DNA from: Robiginitalea aestuariiviva
GTDB taxonomy: Bacteria; Bacteroidota; Bacteroidia; Flavobacteriales; Flavobacteriaceae
Direction: 5' to 3'
Assembly (NCBI RefSeq): GCF_029537735.1
Contig: NZ_JARPUQ010000002.1
Location: 860,240-924,239, forward strand
Length of the DNA stretch: 64,000 nucleotides
Under the pieces are notes generated by a model, which did not search any database, had not been told where the DNA came from, and worked only from the letters and a program-made list of their open reading frames with translations. Shown here piece by piece: positions 16,657 to 25,345 of this stretch (position 1 is its first letter; every line of letters starts with the position of its first letter). Made by a program: the position numbers and the translations under genes.

Positions 16657-17148
16657 TTATATGGTTTGCATCCGCAGCAGGGTGGGCCTGCCTTCCAGTT
16701 TGCCGAATCGGGTTTCCAGGGCCGTTTCCCGGAACCGGAAGATGGTGCGGAGTTGAGATTTCACAAAAATGGCGTGTGCCAGGCGGCCCAGTACCCCCAG
16801 GGGTGGGGCGTAGTCCACAATATCCCACATCCGAACCCCGCCTTCCACGGGTTCGATCAGGTGTTTGTGGTGCCAGAATTTATAGGGTCCGAAGCGCTGT
16901 TCATCCACAAAGAAGCGACCTTCGTGCACATGGGTGATCTCGGTCACCCAACGGGTTTTAAACCCTTTGAACGGGCTTACGATATAGTGGATTACCTGCC
17001 CGGCATACATGGGTTGTGTGCCGTCGCAGCGAATGTCGAAGTTCATCTGTGGCGGTGTGATTTCCTGCAGGTTGAAAGGGTTGGACAGGAAGGCCCAAGC
17101 CTCTTCCATGGTGATTGGCAGGTATTGTTCAGCCGTTAAACGATACAT
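16657..17148 (-). CDS. SRPBCC family ligand-binding protein
   Basis: This 163-residue protein has the helix-grip SRPBCC fold of the cell division inhibitor-like / cyclase-like family: YRLTAEQYLPITMEEAWAFL, NLQEITPPQMNFDI, VSPFKGFKTRWVTEITHV, then FWHHKHLIEPVEGGVRMWDIVDY. It has a C-terminal long helix. It is the first gene of the photolyase operon and has the promoter with the palindrome. Ligand unknown; the family commonly sits beside photolyase genes in Bacteroidota. Confidence 0.88.
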   Translation of the reverse strand: MYRLTAEQYLPITMEEAWAFLSNPFNLQEITPPQMNFDIRCDGTQPMYAGQVIHYIVSPFKGFKTRWVTEITHVHEGRFFVDEQRFGPYKFWHHKHLIEPVEGGVRMWDIVDYAPPLGVLGRLAHAIFVKSQLRTIFRFRETALETRFGKLEGRPTLLRMQTI

Positions 17149-17163
17149 AGTAAGCTATTTATA

Positions 17164-17210
17164 CAAAAATACGTAAGTTTTGTTTAATGTATAAATTATA
17201 AAGTTAAACA
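17164..17210 (-). promoter_or_regulatory. Photolyase operon promoter with 30-bp palindrome
   Basis: On the minus strand TATTTTTG (17171-17164) fits the -7 element, 15 bp before the SRPBCC start. No TTG -33 box is found. Instead an inverted repeat, TGTTTAA-N16-TTAAACA, covers 17181-17210, which is where the spacer and -33 region would be. Such a position suits an activator of MerR type; some photolyase operons are known to be under MerR-type light-sensing regulators. No such regulator gene is in this window. Confidence 0.6.
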
Positions 17211-17300
17211 TTTTATAATTCAGGCAGGCGTTCATCGAAAGCAATGGAGGGTGGACGATGCGCCCTAGGCGGTGTTCCCATATTTTGTACCTTCCACGCC

Positions 17301-18446
17301 ATGGGCAAGTTACACAGTTTACTGGGGGGCATTTCGATACTGGTCACGGCTGTATTGCAGGCCCAGGTACCGGTTACGGTAAAGGGGACGCTGCCGGAGG
17401 AAATACACGAAACCTCTGGCCTGGTGCTGCTTGGCAATCGCCTGATTACCCATAACGATTCCGGGAACCCACCCATCCTGTATGAGCTGGATACCGCCAC
17501 CCTGCAGGTGGTTCGTCAGGTGGAAGTGGCCGGGGTTGTAAACCGCGACTGGGAAGACCTGGCGGTGGATGAAACGTACCTGTATGTGGGGGATTTTGGG
17601 AATAATGCCGGGATGCGGACCGACCTGCAGGTATTGCGGATTGCTCTGGCAGATTTTCGGTCCTCCCAAACCGTTAATGCGGAAGTCATTGCCTTTGCCT
17701 ATGAAGACCAGACGGATTTTTCCGGGGGTGGGAACAGCGACTGGGATGCCGAAGCCATGGTGGTGCGTGGAGACTCCCTGCTGGTTTTTACCAAGCAATG
17801 GCAAACTCAGGGCACTGTGGCCTACAGCCTGCCCAAAACCCCAGGCACCCATATGGCACGGCGGCAGGCACAATACGCTGTTGGCGGACTGATCACCGGG
17901 GCCACCCGGGAACCTTCAGGCGGCCTGGTCCTGCTCGGCTACAGCGCCCAGCTGCAACCTTTCTTGTTGCGGGTTCCTGAACTTTCTACTCCTTTCACGT
18001 TTCCGGACGGGAGCCAACGCGAATCCCTTCAACTGCCTTTTGGACAAACTGAAGGCATCACATCCGGGCCAGACGGGGAACTCTATATCTCTTCCGAATC
18101 CTTTTCCAATGCCCTGATCCAGCTGCAGGCCTCGCTTTTTGTAGTGGAGGTACCTGAGGAGCCTACCCCGCCGGATGAAGGTAACCCGGATCCGGAGGAC
18201 GACCCGGCCCCGGAATTACGACTGTACCGGCCTTTGGATTCCCCTGAACTTCGCTATGTATGGGAAGGGGAGCAAACCTTCCTGGCCCATGCCGTGTTCG
18301 ACACCGCCGGTCGTCAGGTCCTTTTTGAAAGCGCCCCGGCAGCCGAACCCGGGCGCATTGATGTCTCCGGCCTGCGTACGGCGGTATACTACCTGACCCT
18401 CTACCTTCGGGGCAAGACCCTGAGTAAACCTTTTCTGCGCTATTGA
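17301..18446 (+). CDS. Secreted beta-propeller protein with T9SS-type sorting-like tail
   Basis: From the ATG at 17301 it has 381 residues and begins with a signal peptide (MGKLHSLLGGISILVTAVLQ). Residues about 30-290 resemble a six-bladed propeller of esterase-like phytase/SMP-30 type (HETSGLVLLGNRLITHNDSG, VNRDWEDLAVDETYLYVGDFG, WDAEAMVVRGDSL, QTEGITSGPDGELYISSE). A Pro/Glu/Asp-rich linker follows at about 295-315. The end, with FDTAGRQVLFES, LRTAVYYLTLYLRGKTLSKPF, resembles a type A type IX secretion sorting domain, but is short. It is probably exported and surface-exposed; its substrate is unknown. Confidence 0.8.
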   Translation: MGKLHSLLGGISILVTAVLQAQVPVTVKGTLPEEIHETSGLVLLGNRLITHNDSGNPPILYELDTATLQVVRQVEVAGVVNRDWEDLAVDETYLYVGDFGNNAGMRTDLQVLRIALADFRSSQTVNAEVIAFAYEDQTDFSGGGNSDWDAEAMVVRGDSLLVFTKQWQTQGTVAYSLPKTPGTHMARRQAQYAVGGLITGATREPSGGLVLLGYSAQLQPFLLRVPELSTPFTFPDGSQRESLQLPFGQTEGITSGPDGELYISSESFSNALIQLQASLFVVEVPEEPTPPDEGNPDPEDDPAPELRLYRPLDSPELRYVWEGEQTFLAHAVFDTAGRQVLFESAPAAEPGRIDVSGLRTAVYYLTLYLRGKTLSKPFLRY

Positions 18447-18482
18447 GCGGCTCCGGAACTCGATTTAATTTTTCCTTAACAG

Positions 18483-18510
18483 TTGGGGCTGAAAGGAGTG
18501 CGTAGCTTTG
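18483..18510 (+). promoter_or_regulatory. Promoter of the DUF2911 gene
   Basis: TTG (18483-18485), 17 nt, then TAGCTTTG (18503-18510), 23 bp before the ATG at 18534. It agrees with the Bacteroidota -33/-7 pattern. Confidence 0.7.
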
Positions 18511-18533
18511 AGCAAACCAATATCCTTTAAGTC

Positions 18534-19376
18534 ATGAAAAAGACCCTCTTGCTTTTTGTCGCTGCCCTTTGCAGTGTGGGGATGCAGGCGCAGATCCGCA
18601 CCCCCCAGCCCAGCCCGTACTCCGAACTCATTCAGGTGGTAGGCCTTACCGACGTTAAAATCACCTATTCCCGCCCCTCCATGCGCGGCCGTACCATTTT
18701 CGGGGACCTGGTCCCCTTCGATAAGGTCTGGCGTACCGGGGCAAACATGAATACTACCGTTTCCTTTTCGGATGCCGTGACCCTGGGCGAAGCTACGCTG
18801 CCGGCAGGGACCTATGCCCTGTATACCCGGCCCGGGAACACTGCATGGGAAGTGTACTTCTATACCGACACCAACAATGGGGGTTTGCCTGCCCAGTGGG
18901 ATGAATCCAAGATTGCGGCCACCGTTACTGCCACCCCCGTAAAAGGCGTGGGGCCGGTAGAGACCTTTACCATTACCGTGGATAACCTGGCCAATGACGG
19001 GGCAACCCTGGGCCTGTGGTGGGCCGACACCTATGTTGGCGTGCCCTTTGGCGTACCCAGTCAGCAACAGGCCATGGCCAGCATTGAGCGTGTGATGGCG
19101 GGCCCTTCAGCCAATGACTATTTCGCTGCGGCGTCCTATTATCACGATTCCGGCATGGACCTGAACAAGGCCAAGATGTGGATCGACAAGGCGGTGGAAA
19201 TGAATGCCGACGCCTACTGGATGTCCCGCCGGCAATCCCTGATCTATGCCGCCCTGGGCGATAAAAAAGGCGCTATTGCAGCTGCAAAGAAATCCCTGGC
19301 CGTGGCCCGTAAAGCTGGAAATGCCGATTACGTTAAGATGAATGAGGACTCCCTCAAGGAGTGGGGCGGGATGTAA
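18534..19376 (+). CDS. Secreted DUF2911 domain protein
   Basis: This 280-residue protein has a signal peptide (MKKTLLLFVAALCSVGMQAQ), followed by the DUF2911 region: VKITYSRPSMRGRTIFGDLVPFDKVWRTGAN, then LPAGTYALYTRPG. The C-terminal 90 residues are helical and repeat-like, with lysine- and alanine-rich helices (AKMWIDKAVEMNADAYWM, GAIAAAKKSLAVARKAG), resembling TPR. DUF2911 proteins are found mainly in Bacteroidota; no function is established. It has its own promoter and a strong terminator and so is a single-gene unit. Confidence 0.9.
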   Translation: MKKTLLLFVAALCSVGMQAQIRTPQPSPYSELIQVVGLTDVKITYSRPSMRGRTIFGDLVPFDKVWRTGANMNTTVSFSDAVTLGEATLPAGTYALYTRPGNTAWEVYFYTDTNNGGLPAQWDESKIAATVTATPVKGVGPVETFTITVDNLANDGATLGLWWADTYVGVPFGVPSQQQAMASIERVMAGPSANDYFAAASYYHDSGMDLNKAKMWIDKAVEMNADAYWMSRRQSLIYAALGDKKGAIAAAKKSLAVARKAGNADYVKMNEDSLKEWGGM

Positions 19377-19394
19377 ACTTCTTCTCCAGAAAAT

Positions 19395-19423
19395 AGAAAA
19401 CCCGGGGAAACCCGGGTTTTTTT
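19395..19423 (+). terminator. Bidirectional terminator between DUF2911 and symporter genes
   Basis: AAAACCCGGG-GAAA-CCCGGGTTTTTTT is a 10-bp stem with a GNRA-like loop. It has a T-run in both directions and serves the two convergent genes; the last bases overlap the symporter stop codon. Confidence 0.9.
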
Positions 19424-21134
19424 ATGCGGTATCGGCTTCTGCCGGCGGGCCCAGCAGGCGGTCAAAGCCTTCAAACAACAGGGCCAGCCCAATGACCAGG
19501 GTACATCCAAAAGCATTCAGCCAGAGGTAAGACATCCAGTCCAGGGACCAGCCGATAATCACCACGGCCTGGGTGATGATGGCGGCCACAAAAACAGCAT
19601 TCCCCCGGACAAACCGGATAAAGAAGGCCAGCAGGAAAATGCCCAGCACATTCCCGTAAAAGATAGATCCGATAATGTTGACCAGTTGGATCAGGTTATC
19701 AAAGAGGTCGGCCACACAGGCGATCAGGATGGCGATCACCCCCCAGATCAGGGTAAAGAGGCGGGAGATACGTACATCCCGGGCCGGGTCATCGCTGGCT
19801 TTGGCATTGCGCTTATACAAATCCAAGGCCGTAATGGTCCCCAGGGCATTGAGCTCCGAGGCCGTAGAGGACATGGCCGCAGAGAGGATCACCGCCAGCA
19901 ACAGGCCGATGATTCCCCGGGGGAGGTAATTCAGGATAAAGTGGATAAAAACGTAGTCCTTGTCGTTGGTTTCCACGGCCGGGTCCGCCTGGCGGATGAG
20001 GTTGCGGGCCGCTTCCCGCTGGTTGCTCTCCCGCCGGTTGATTTCCAGGATTTGCTGCTTGGCATCGATGGTGGTGCTGTATTCCTTAAGCTCAAGGGCC
20101 TGGGAGAAAGCGTCCTGGGCCAGTTTCTTTTCCAACTGTATATCCTGGTGTGCCTTTTGCAATTGCAGGTAATCTTCCTTCATGGGGGAATCCATGACCG
20201 CGGCGGTGGCCGCGGGGTTAAAGTTCAGGGGGGAAGGGTTGTACTGATAGAACACAAAAACCATGACCCCTACCAGTAGGATAAAGAACTGCATCGGGAT
20301 TTTCAGGATGGCGTTGAAAATCAGCCCCAGTTGGCTCTCCCGTACGGATTTCCCGGACAGGTAGCGCTGTACCTGGCTCTGGTCCGTCCCGAAGTAGGCC
20401 AGCATCAGGAACATCCCGCCGGTGATGCCACTCCAGAAGGTATACCGGCTATTGGTGTCGAGCTCAAAGTTGAGGATGTTCAGTTTTTCACTGGCTCCTG
20501 CCACTTTTAAGGCCTTGCCGAAACTGATATCCGTGGGCAGGTAGCCGAGGATAAAGAAAAAGGCAGCAAACATCCCAAGCATAATCACAAACATCTGTTG
20601 TTTCTGGGTGACGTTAACAGCCTTGGTTCCCCCGGAAACCACATAGATAATTACCAGGATGCCGATAATGATATTCAGGGTATTCAGGTGCCAGCCCAGT
20701 ACGGCAGAGAGGATAATGGAGGGTGCAAAGATGGTGATCCCGGCAGACAGCCCGCGCTGGACCAGGAAAAGCAGGGCAGCCAGGGTGCGGGTTTTCAAAT
20801 CGAAGCGGCGTTCCAGGAATTCGTAAGCCGTGTATACCTTCAGGTGGTGGTAAATGGGCACAAAGACCATACAGATGATGATCATGGCCAGGGGCAGGCC
20901 AAAATAAAACTGCACAAAACCCATCCCGTCGTGGAAGGCCTGGCCGGGGGTCGACAAAAAGGTGATGGCACTGGCCTGTGTGGCCATCACGGAAAGGCCC
21001 ACGGTAAGCCATTTGGCGCGCTTCCCGCCCCTTACATAGTCGTCAACATCCTGGCTGCCACGGGTACGCCACACCCCAAAGGCTACAATAAAAAGCAGGG
21101 TTCCGGAAAGTATGATCCAGTCGAGTGTGCCCAT
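19422..21134 (-). CDS. Sodium:solute symporter (SSS family)
   Basis: This 570-residue protein has about 13 membrane helices. The family core is visible: DDYVRGGKRAKWLTVGLSVMATQASAITFLSTPGQAF, YTAYEFLERRFD, AYFGTDQSQVQRYLSGKS and LPRGIIGLLLAVILSAAMSSTASELNALGT. A long hydrophilic, mostly coiled insertion lies at residues about 310-385. It imports an organic solute with Na+; the neighbouring deacetylase suggests a sugar or amino sugar, but this is inference. It starts 1 nt after the stop codon of a 33-residue membrane protein. Confidence 0.93.
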   Translation of the reverse strand: MGTLDWIILSGTLLFIVAFGVWRTRGSQDVDDYVRGGKRAKWLTVGLSVMATQASAITFLSTPGQAFHDGMGFVQFYFGLPLAMIIICMVFVPIYHHLKVYTAYEFLERRFDLKTRTLAALLFLVQRGLSAGITIFAPSIILSAVLGWHLNTLNIIIGILVIIYVVSGGTKAVNVTQKQQMFVIMLGMFAAFFFILGYLPTDISFGKALKVAGASEKLNILNFELDTNSRYTFWSGITGGMFLMLAYFGTDQSQVQRYLSGKSVRESQLGLIFNAILKIPMQFFILLVGVMVFVFYQYNPSPLNFNPAATAAVMDSPMKEDYLQLQKAHQDIQLEKKLAQDAFSQALELKEYSTTIDAKQQILEINRRESNQREAARNLIRQADPAVETNDKDYVFIHFILNYLPRGIIGLLLAVILSAAMSSTASELNALGTITALDLYKRNAKASDDPARDVRISRLFTLIWGVIAILIACVADLFDNLIQLVNIIGSIFYGNVLGIFLLAFFIRFVRGNAVFVAAIITQAVVIIGWSLDWMSYLWLNAFGCTLVIGLALLFEGFDRLLGPPAEADTA

Positions 21135-21135
21135 C

Positions 21136-21237
21136 TCAGGCGTTTGAGTTCATGATGAAATAGAAAAACAGGATGTAGAGGACATTCAGGATCAGCACCA
21201 GGGTGTACTCCTGTTTCCAAACCATTTTTTCTTTCAT
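21136..21237 (-). CDS. 33-residue single-helix membrane protein
   Basis: A short frame between the deacetylase and symporter genes encodes MKEKMVWKQEYTLVLI and then LNVLYILFFYFIMNSNA. It has a charged N-terminus, one hydrophobic helix (about residues 12-28) and a short polar tail. The ATG lies 1 nt after the deacetylase stop and the stop codon lies 1 nt before the symporter ATG. This tight fit, with the clean membrane helix, supports a real gene. A likely role is a small partner of the symporter. It is short enough to be missed by gene callers. Confidence 0.72.
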   Translation of the reverse strand: MKEKMVWKQEYTLVLILNVLYILFFYFIMNSNA

Positions 21238-21238
21238 T

Positions 21239-23770
21239 TCATCCCTTAACCGCATCTGTTTTCAGCTTGGCCTTCCCAATGGAAAGCATATTGGCAAACA
21301 ACTTGAAGGCCCCGGAAACGCCGGCCGGCATTTCCCTGAAAAAGCTGAGGCCCGTGTAAATATAGTGACCTTCGCCGTAAGGTGCTACCAACAGGCTGCC
21401 CTTTCTTGCAGGTTCCCCCGGGTCCTGCATGCTCAGCAGGGGGGTGTAGGCAGCATCCCATTGGTCCGGGAAATAGAGGCCGCGCTCCTGTACCCAACCG
21501 TTAAAATCCGCTTCCCCAATGGTATTCGGAAAGCTCAGCAGGGGGTGGTTGGGCTCCAGCAGGGTTACCTGGGCGTCCTCGTCCGAAACGCGGTCGCGGG
21601 ACAATTGCAGGGGGTAGGGGGCCAGGCTGCTGAAGTCCCGGTTGCCCCGGCCGGAGGTATTGTATTGCACCACCAGGGTGCCACCCGCTTTCACGTATTC
21701 CAGCAGGGCCGGGTTCTTAAACGGCAGGTCGTCCAACACATTGTAAGCGCGAATGCCAAGCACCACAGCATCCAGGGGCTTCAGGTTTTCTTCCGTGATA
21801 TCTTCTGTGGCAAGGGGGTGCACGGTGTATCCGATGGCTTCCAGGGCCTGGGGTAGGGCGTCTCCGGCCCCCATCACATACCCGATATGCTGCCCGGCTT
21901 TTTCCACCTGCAGGCGGACCACTTTTACCTGTGCAGGCATCAGTACGGTCTGGGTGGGGATATGGTCGTAGTCTATTTCGACCCGTTCCTGGGCATAAAT
22001 TTTCCCGTTAAAAGAAATCTGTGGCCGCACCTCCCCTTCAGAGGCTCCCTCAGGTGGCATCAGGCTAAACTGGAATACCTGTTCGTCCCCCTTGCCCTCC
22101 AGGACATACGGCTGGGAAGCCGGGGTAGCTATCCAGCCCTGGGGCAGGTCCAGGGAGACCGTTCCGGTGGCCTTGCCGGTTTGGGATTTGACCCGGAGTT
22201 GCACCGCTTTGGGGTGGGCATCGGCAAAGAGCATCACCGTTTCCCCGAAGGCTGCCGTTACCGGTGGCACCACGTCAAAAGCGCGGTAACGCTCCCCTTT
22301 GTCGGGTTCGGAATAGCGGTGGATTACCGGGCGGGAAAAGGTAAAGGCCTGGCCGTCCAGATCTACTTCAAATTGTACGTTAAAGGCCGGCGGGGTCTGG
22401 GGTTTGCCAATCCAGGCCGCGTCCGGCACCTGGTAGAGGCCCAGGCTGCCCGGCTGGCGCAGCCAATAAGGGGAAGTGCCCGGATGGTTGGCCGGGATGC
22501 TAAGGGTTGCCTGCATTTGCCGGCGGATGTTGGGCTCCAGGGTAAAGGCGCTGTCAATGCGCGTACCGTTTTCCACAGCAATGCCCTTGATATGAACCGG
22601 CCACCCGGAGCGGTTGAGCAGCTCCAGGCTTACTTCTGCCTGCGACCCCGGTACTCCTGTAGCCTCCCGGGAGGAGGCTTCCAGGTACAGGCCGCATACC
22701 CCGGCAATCAGTTCCTGCAGGGCCTGTAATTTCAGGGGTTTCCAGAAGGTGTCGTTTAACTGCTCCAGCCGGGTGTAAGCCTTCAGCAATTCCGGGAGGT
22801 GCTGGGAGGGGTCTGCAAAGTTGAAATGTTTTTCCAGGGGCTCCAGGATTTCGCCCACGGCCTCTCCTCCCGGAATCCGGCTCCAGGTCGTGTTGATCCC
22901 TGCAAAAAGGTCGTTGCCTTCCCCGGGGGCGGACCCTTTAATAAGCTCCAGGAATTCCGGTTCGCTCCCCCTGCTCAAAGGGCGTCCAAAGCCCTGGCAA
23001 AGGTGTTGGCTACTGGCCAGGGAGGCTATTTCGTTGTTGGAAAGGCCGCGTTCAGGGTAGTAGACCCCAACATCCATCCGAACCAGGTCAGCAGCATCTA
23101 CGGCTTCCTCAAAGGCCTCCGGGCTGCCGTAGAACCACCAGGATGTATTGTGATATAGCCGTTTGGGCTGCCAGGGTTGAAGCGACTGCAGTTGCTCGGG
23201 AAAAGCGGCGGGGTCCGCAGCCAGTTCAAAAGCCTCCGTTGAGAGCATAGCCGAAGAGGTATGATGCCCGTGTGTACTGCCCGGGGTGCGGTGGTCAAAG
23301 CGGTTGATAACTACATCCGGGCGGTACTGCCGGATGATGCGCACCACATCCGAAAGCACCTGCTGCTTGTCCCAGATCCGCAGGGTTTCGTCCGGATGCT
23401 TGGAATAGCCAAAATCCACGGCCCGGGTAAAAAATTGTTCCCCCCCGTCCACGCCTCGCGCGGCCAGGAGTTCCTGGGTTCGCAAGACCCCGAGCAATTC
23501 CCGGAGTTCCGTCCCGATCAGGTTCTGCCCCCCATCTCCACGCGTCATGGACAGGTAGGCCGTACGCGCATGCACGGCGTTGGACAGGTAGGAAATCAGG
23601 CGGGTGTTTTCGTCGTCCGGGTGGGCAGCTACATACAGGGCTGTGCCCAGGAAGTTGAGGTCCTGCAGGTCGTTATACAACTGAACGGCGCTGGGTGGCT
23701 TGGGGCCCTGGGCTATTACTGTTGCCGGAAGGGCAACCCAAAGAACCGCGCACACGAGGAATAATCGCAT
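21239..23770 (-). CDS. Secreted PIG-L family deacetylase, large multidomain
   Basis: This 843-residue protein has a signal peptide (MRLFLVCAVLWVALPATVIAQ). The N-terminal 250 residues form a LmbE/PIG-L domain with AAHPDDENTRLISY (zinc His-Asp-Asp, His50) and the further STHGHHTSSAM. The large remainder holds beta-rich regions (about 370-600) and a C-terminal segment similar to the GATase-like domain of such proteins (VKVVRLQVEKAGQHIGYVMGAGD, then VVQYNTSGRG). It is probably a periplasmic or secreted N-deacetylase acting on a sugar or glycoconjugate. It is the first gene of the operon with the small membrane protein and symporter. Confidence 0.9.
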   Translation of the reverse strand: MRLFLVCAVLWVALPATVIAQGPKPPSAVQLYNDLQDLNFLGTALYVAAHPDDENTRLISYLSNAVHARTAYLSMTRGDGGQNLIGTELRELLGVLRTQELLAARGVDGGEQFFTRAVDFGYSKHPDETLRIWDKQQVLSDVVRIIRQYRPDVVINRFDHRTPGSTHGHHTSSAMLSTEAFELAADPAAFPEQLQSLQPWQPKRLYHNTSWWFYGSPEAFEEAVDAADLVRMDVGVYYPERGLSNNEIASLASSQHLCQGFGRPLSRGSEPEFLELIKGSAPGEGNDLFAGINTTWSRIPGGEAVGEILEPLEKHFNFADPSQHLPELLKAYTRLEQLNDTFWKPLKLQALQELIAGVCGLYLEASSREATGVPGSQAEVSLELLNRSGWPVHIKGIAVENGTRIDSAFTLEPNIRRQMQATLSIPANHPGTSPYWLRQPGSLGLYQVPDAAWIGKPQTPPAFNVQFEVDLDGQAFTFSRPVIHRYSEPDKGERYRAFDVVPPVTAAFGETVMLFADAHPKAVQLRVKSQTGKATGTVSLDLPQGWIATPASQPYVLEGKGDEQVFQFSLMPPEGASEGEVRPQISFNGKIYAQERVEIDYDHIPTQTVLMPAQVKVVRLQVEKAGQHIGYVMGAGDALPQALEAIGYTVHPLATEDITEENLKPLDAVVLGIRAYNVLDDLPFKNPALLEYVKAGGTLVVQYNTSGRGNRDFSSLAPYPLQLSRDRVSDEDAQVTLLEPNHPLLSFPNTIGEADFNGWVQERGLYFPDQWDAAYTPLLSMQDPGEPARKGSLLVAPYGEGHYIYTGLSFFREMPAGVSGAFKLFANMLSIGKAKLKTDAVKG

Positions 23771-23847
23771 GTTGGATGGTTTGAGTCGGCTCTCAAAATA
23801 ACAATAAAATGGGCGGACCCGCAGTGGCTTTAGAACTTCTTTAACAC

Positions 23848-24396
23848 CTATAGGGCTTCACTGCCTTCGGTGTCCTGCGCCTCGTCTGCCAGCACGGCAA
23901 TGGCCTTTTGCAGCATCAGGTTGTTGGGGTAGGTTACCAGGGCGCCGTCCTTTTGCCTGAGGTGCACGTGGAAGGCCCGGATATCCTCAATCGTAAAATC
24001 CCCATGGCCGTCCCCGAGTTCCTTATCCAGGATCCGGATGCGGTCGCCAATTTTAAACGGAAAGGAAAAGAAGAGGATAACCCCCGCGGTCACATTGCTC
24101 AAAATGGACCAGCTGGCAAAGAGCGCCACCCCGATCACCGCAAATACCGAAGAGAGGATAAGCCCGAGTTCCCGGATGTTTACCCCCCAGATCAGCAGCA
24201 GGGCCGTGAGCAGCAACAGGCTGTGCCCCACCAACACATACTTGATAATCAAACGAGTGCGAGCCTTATCCAGGTCCGAGATCCGGCCTACTTTCCGGAT
24301 GGCCTGTACGGACAAATAGCGGGTGAGCAATAGCACCAGCATGGTAACCAGGCTGGTAAATACTTCATTTCGGTATTCGGTCAGGAGTGTTTCCAT
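23848..24396 (-). CDS. Small-conductance mechanosensitive channel-like protein (MscS family)
   Basis: This 182-residue protein has three membrane helices. The third, with ELGLILSSVFAVIGVALFASWSILSNVTAGV, is the MscS pore helix signature. The beta-domain is FKIGDRIRILDKELGDGHGDFTIEDIRAFHVHL. The C-terminal cage of longer MscS proteins is mostly missing. It likely relieves osmotic pressure or acts as a minimal sensor. It ends the DUF2520-KdsC-Maf-lipoprotein operon (gap of 3 bp). Confidence 0.9.
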   Translation of the reverse strand: METLLTEYRNEVFTSLVTMLVLLLTRYLSVQAIRKVGRISDLDKARTRLIIKYVLVGHSLLLLTALLLIWGVNIRELGLILSSVFAVIGVALFASWSILSNVTAGVILFFSFPFKIGDRIRILDKELGDGHGDFTIEDIRAFHVHLRQKDGALVTYPNNLMLQKAIAVLADEAQDTEGSEAL

Positions 24397-24399
24397 AGG

Positions 24400-25320
24400 T
24401 CAGAGTCCAAGGCTGTCCCGCAACCTGGCATCCGCAAGGGAATTCTGCTGCCAGTAGGGGCTTTTCAGGGTGGTTCTTAATTCGGCAGTGGTGGTCAGGA
24501 TTTCAGATCCGGGTCCGAAGCCGCTTGGGTAGGATTCGCTCCACCCCAGAATGGTATGGGGAAAGGCTGCTTCAAACCGGATTTCAAGGGTGCGTTGCAA
24601 CCCGGGGTACTCCAGGGTGTAGGTGCGTACCGGGCCTGCTTTGCCCAGGGTAGCCCGTGCGGGGTAGGCCCGAAAGGGCTGGTGCCTCAGGCGGAGGAAT
24701 TCCAGGGCGGGAAGCACCTCCAGGTCTCCGGTAGGCAGGCTGTCCGGACGTATCCGGAGCCGGGCCCAGAGTTCGTCTTCAAATTGGGATTTGGGCAAGT
24801 GGAGGTCCTGGTCTCCCTCGCTTTCAAAATAACTGAAGGCCCGGATGTGGAAATCCTCCCCATTGTTGAGCTGTGCAAAAACCTGCCCGCACCACTCCTG
24901 TACGGAGGTAGTGGCTTTCAGGGCATGCTGCTGGTCTCTCACCGGGTAAAAGATGCTGCTCATTATGGAGTAGGGGTAAATCCCTGTGAGGAATTTTTTG
25001 GTGCGGTTCAGTTTCAGCACGGAAACGGATTGGGCATCGGCCTGGTCGTCCTTCACTTGTTTCTGCGGATCAAAAGGTTCTGTTACAAATACCAGCACGG
25101 CATGGCCGGGGTGTATTTCCCCATAGCGCGCCTGCTGCAGGTCGTAACTGCTCAGTTCGGCCTCCCCGGCATACCAGTACTCTCGAAACCCTTCAGGCAG
25201 CGGTTTTGGTGCCGGGGGTTCGGGGGTAGCCAGGGCGGCCGGTTCCGGGGATGGGCTCATACTGCAGGAGGCCAGGGTTAGTGCAATCAGAAAAACAACA
25301 AGGGGTCTTAAACAGTTCAT
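24400..25320 (-). CDS. Lipoprotein of unknown function
   Basis: From the ATG at 25320 it has 306 residues. MNCLRPLVVFLIALTLASC is a lipoprotein signal (lipobox LASC). A Pro/Ala/Glu-rich linker follows. The mature part has FREYWYAGEAELSSYDLQQARYG and AVLVFVTEPFD, found in a Bacteroidota family that is often placed next to Maf; I know no function. It lies 25 bp after maf and 3 bp before the MscS-like gene. Confidence 0.8.
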   Translation of the reverse strand: MNCLRPLVVFLIALTLASCSMSPSPEPAALATPEPPAPKPLPEGFREYWYAGEAELSSYDLQQARYGEIHPGHAVLVFVTEPFDPQKQVKDDQADAQSVSVLKLNRTKKFLTGIYPYSIMSSIFYPVRDQQHALKATTSVQEWCGQVFAQLNNGEDFHIRAFSYFESEGDQDLHLPKSQFEDELWARLRIRPDSLPTGDLEVLPALEFLRLRHQPFRAYPARATLGKAGPVRTYTLEYPGLQRTLEIRFEAAFPHTILGWSESYPSGFGPGSEILTTTAELRTTLKSPYWQQNSLADARLRDSLGL

Positions 25321-25345
25321 AGCTGAATTTTGTATCAAAAATATT

